A DNA stretch of 64,000 bases, taken from the NCBI GenBank assembly GCA_013396525.1, contig VWYX01000766.1, positions 329,419 through 393,418 of the forward strand. Reading direction: 5' to 3'. This DNA comes from Chaetorhynchus papuensis (Eukaryota > Chordata > Aves > Passeriformes > Rhipiduridae). Positions 61,639 through 64,000 of the stretch are shown piece by piece. How positions within the stretch are numbered: the stretch's first letter is position 1; each line of letters starts with the position of its first letter. The notes beneath the pieces were generated by a model that ran no database searches, had not been told where the DNA came from, and saw only the letters and a list, made by a program, of their open reading frames with translations. The position numbers were made by a program, and so were the translations under genes.

Positions 61639-64000
61639 CCTATGACCTTTTTCTCAGAAGATTTAAATTTTGGTATTATTGATACCTGATATTGAATGCC
61701 TTTGGTTTTTTCAGCAGCTGCAATCTAGAAAATAGAATTGCAGTGATATGGAGAAATGAGATGAAGTAGTGATTATTGGATTTTGATTTGCTCACTAAAA
61801 TGTGATATTTCTATGCTGTTGTGTAAATTTTTATCTCTCCTTTGAAGCCTGAACATTTAAAAATACCTATAATTTCATTTAATGCAAAGTGTTTCACTTA
61901 ACCTGAGAAAAATTTTCAGGGAAGATATCAGAGTCTACCACGTATAAATATTTGCATTCAGGATACTTTTCTACTGGAATCACTATGAAACAGTCCTTTG
62001 TGCCAAGCTATGACTGCATTTACAGTGTAAAGTCACATGGGAGAATTTTTAATGGAGAGAAGAAGGAAGTTAAAACAGCAAATAATTCAGTCCAGCTTTG
62101 TTTCATCTTCTTGTGTCTGTTGCTTTAGGGAAGTGGAAAGGACAGCCTTATGGAGGCTTGTACATACTTAGAAGCCTGAATCAGATATGATCTAAAGGGG
62201 CAGAGTTCAAAGGCTCATCTAAGAAGAGAGAGCCTACTGCATAAGCCTCTTAACAGATTGCAGTGCCTTTGTGTGTTGCTAGTCTTCTCACACACGTGTT
62301 TCTGTCTGTTTCTTTAATCTACTTCTGTATACCATTAGACTGATAAAAACTTCTAGCTTCTCACTTCTATCTTAGACCAATATTTTTTTTTGCCTTCATA
62401 AAGTAGATATTACAGACAGGTTTAGTTTGTAATAAGGCTATGAGCTGAGAAAAATGTGACCATTTACAGTATCCAGAGACCAAAAGAATCAGTCTTTGAG
62501 CATATATGACAGTCAAAGGTTTATTTACCTCATTTACTGAACAATTAACTGTTGTGTCAACATTTATAGTGATGAGCCATGTAATCCTCACAAGATGTTT
62601 GCTCTAGGGTTCGGGACCTCCATAAGACAGCTTTTAAGCAAGTGGAAAAAGCTCTGATGTCATTCATTACAGCATAGGACACATGTCATCATGTCATGGG
62701 TTTGTGATTATAATATTGTCACCTCAACCATTCCGAAGACACAGTTCCATAAGGAACAGTTTCATAATATTAATAATGGGTAATTCATTACATCATAAAA
62801 AAGGACCCACACAGTCCACAAAGTGTTAACAGAAATGAGCATGTTGAACACTATTTAACTAAAAATGGAGGCTTTACTAAGTAACTATGAATTTATTGCA
62901 TCAGTTGTTTATTTAAGGTCATTCAGAAATAATGGTAACATTTCAGTAGTCTAAATAATTTTGTTTCAGTCAAAAAAGTGAGCAATGAGATGAATTTAAG
63001 CCCTCTAAATCATGACTTTGATGAGGTTGAATTGCTTGCACATGTACAGCGGCACCAAGAACTGGGAGACCATAACCTTAAATCTGTCTGAAGGAAGAAT
63101 GATTTGCAAGATGTTTTTGTTTGCTTGTTTTAGCAATTCCCAATTTAATCATCAGACTGCATACATTCTGAGCCTTTTCTGTCACAGCATGAAGATCTTT
63201 CTATGCAAATGTATTAAATCCATGGTGTTTTCTGCCTTTACTACATGACTCTGCCCTTTTATCATAGTAAGGAGAATGACAATATTCATTAAGAATATAT
63301 GACATTAAATAGTGATGATAACCTATTGTGATAAACATCACATAAAGATCAGGAAATGACTGTAAATCCAGGCCTGAGGAAATCTTAAGGCTGCAGAGTG
63401 AGCGAATCTCTCGTCTCCACTCCCTCAAACTATTCATCTTTTCTCTTTTCAGTGAATGCAATGACAGTAAGAACAGTACAAAAATAATCAATTCCTCTGG
63501 CATATTAAAAAGTGTGATTTCAAGGACCTTTTCAGAAAACTTTATTGCCCTATTCAGGCCCTGAATATTACATTCATGTTCATGCTTTCAAAGTTGTTGT
63601 TTTTTTTTTAACGACTGGGGATTTTACATATCCAAATGCAAGCTCTATTTCAGCGCATATCCAAAAAGCTGGATCCAAAAATAAAGACACCTCACTGTAA
63701 TTGCTTAATGATTCACCATCTTTGCTTCTGTAGGTAAAGATACCCAGCTTGTTTAAAAGTAGTTGTTGTGGGAAGACTATAGATTTGTTGCCTGCAAGTC
63801 TTCATGCTTTCTTTGTAAAGTGCTTTAGAAAGAGTTTGTGCTTGTTCACGGCTTCTTGCTTTGGTAAGTGATTGCTCTAAAATCAATCATCTGTACTGCT
63901 CCATACTATTCCCATAATGTGACTATCATGATGGCATCTCCTTCAGCTCCAAATGCAATTTCAATGCTGTTATCTAGTTTGCTTGTTAGACACAAGGCTT
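61639..64000. other. Gene-free AT-rich DNA
   Basis: No gene or repeat family recognised. Near 63609-63720 an AT-rich stretch has clustered homeodomain-like words (TAATTGCTTAATGA) and retained CpGs, so it may be a conserved element. Frames of 74-100 codons (62367-62591, 63012-63248, 63201-63503) have no known domain. Confidence 0.65.

Noticed and set aside
61292..61682. Frames of 110 and 91 codons
   Set aside because: The 110-codon frame runs from the LTR through host DNA into a CR1 end; the 91-codon frame starts in host DNA and runs through that CR1 end.

Overview
This is vertebrate, almost certainly avian, nuclear DNA, and most likely from a passerine. The evidence is its repeats. CR1 LINE fragments carry the bird-type 3' end, a run of ATTCTRTG-like octamers. 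There are several LTRs of bird endogenous retrovirus families. At 33105-33242 there is a SINE whose head is a recognisable tRNA-Ile(AAT) and whose tail is a CR1 3' end, an architecture I recall from songbirds (TguSINE1). The DNA is AT-rich, with long stretches free of repeats and genes, as in a gene desert or a very long intron on a bird macrochromosome.

Layout: 1-17 kb is mostly plain AT-rich DNA with one probable LTR near 6.5 kb and a perfect 15-bp hairpin at 9.2 kb. 17.2-17.9 kb is a GC-richer block that may be an unclassified repeat. A minus-strand CR1 lies at 19.3-19.9 kb and a short LTR candidate at 22.6 kb. From 25.3 to 32.0 kb there is an LTR cluster: a 46-bp tandem array, two copies of one LTR family (25526-26159 and 30926-32011, the second holding a 744-base assembly gap) and an unrelated LTR with TATA box and polyadenylation signal (29962-30333). 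The SINE follows at 33.1 kb and a striking pair of hairpins at 34.8 kb. A decayed CR1 reverse-transcriptase fragment lies at 43.1-43.6 kb. From 55 to 62 kb come a (TTTTG)12 microsatellite, a CR1, an older CR1-like copy, a solo LTR with an exact 6-bp target-site duplication, and a CR1 3' end.

I recognise no complete protein-coding gene, no functional RNA gene and no CRISPR or bacterial system. The open frames are short, overlap on both strands and mostly look like chance. The best candidate for a host exon is a minus-strand frame at 47957-48071 behind a good splice acceptor, but I cannot name its gene. I found nothing that amounts to a new biological system. The value of the window is its repeat history, a few unexplained palindromes and a few testable candidates for exons and conserved non-coding elements.
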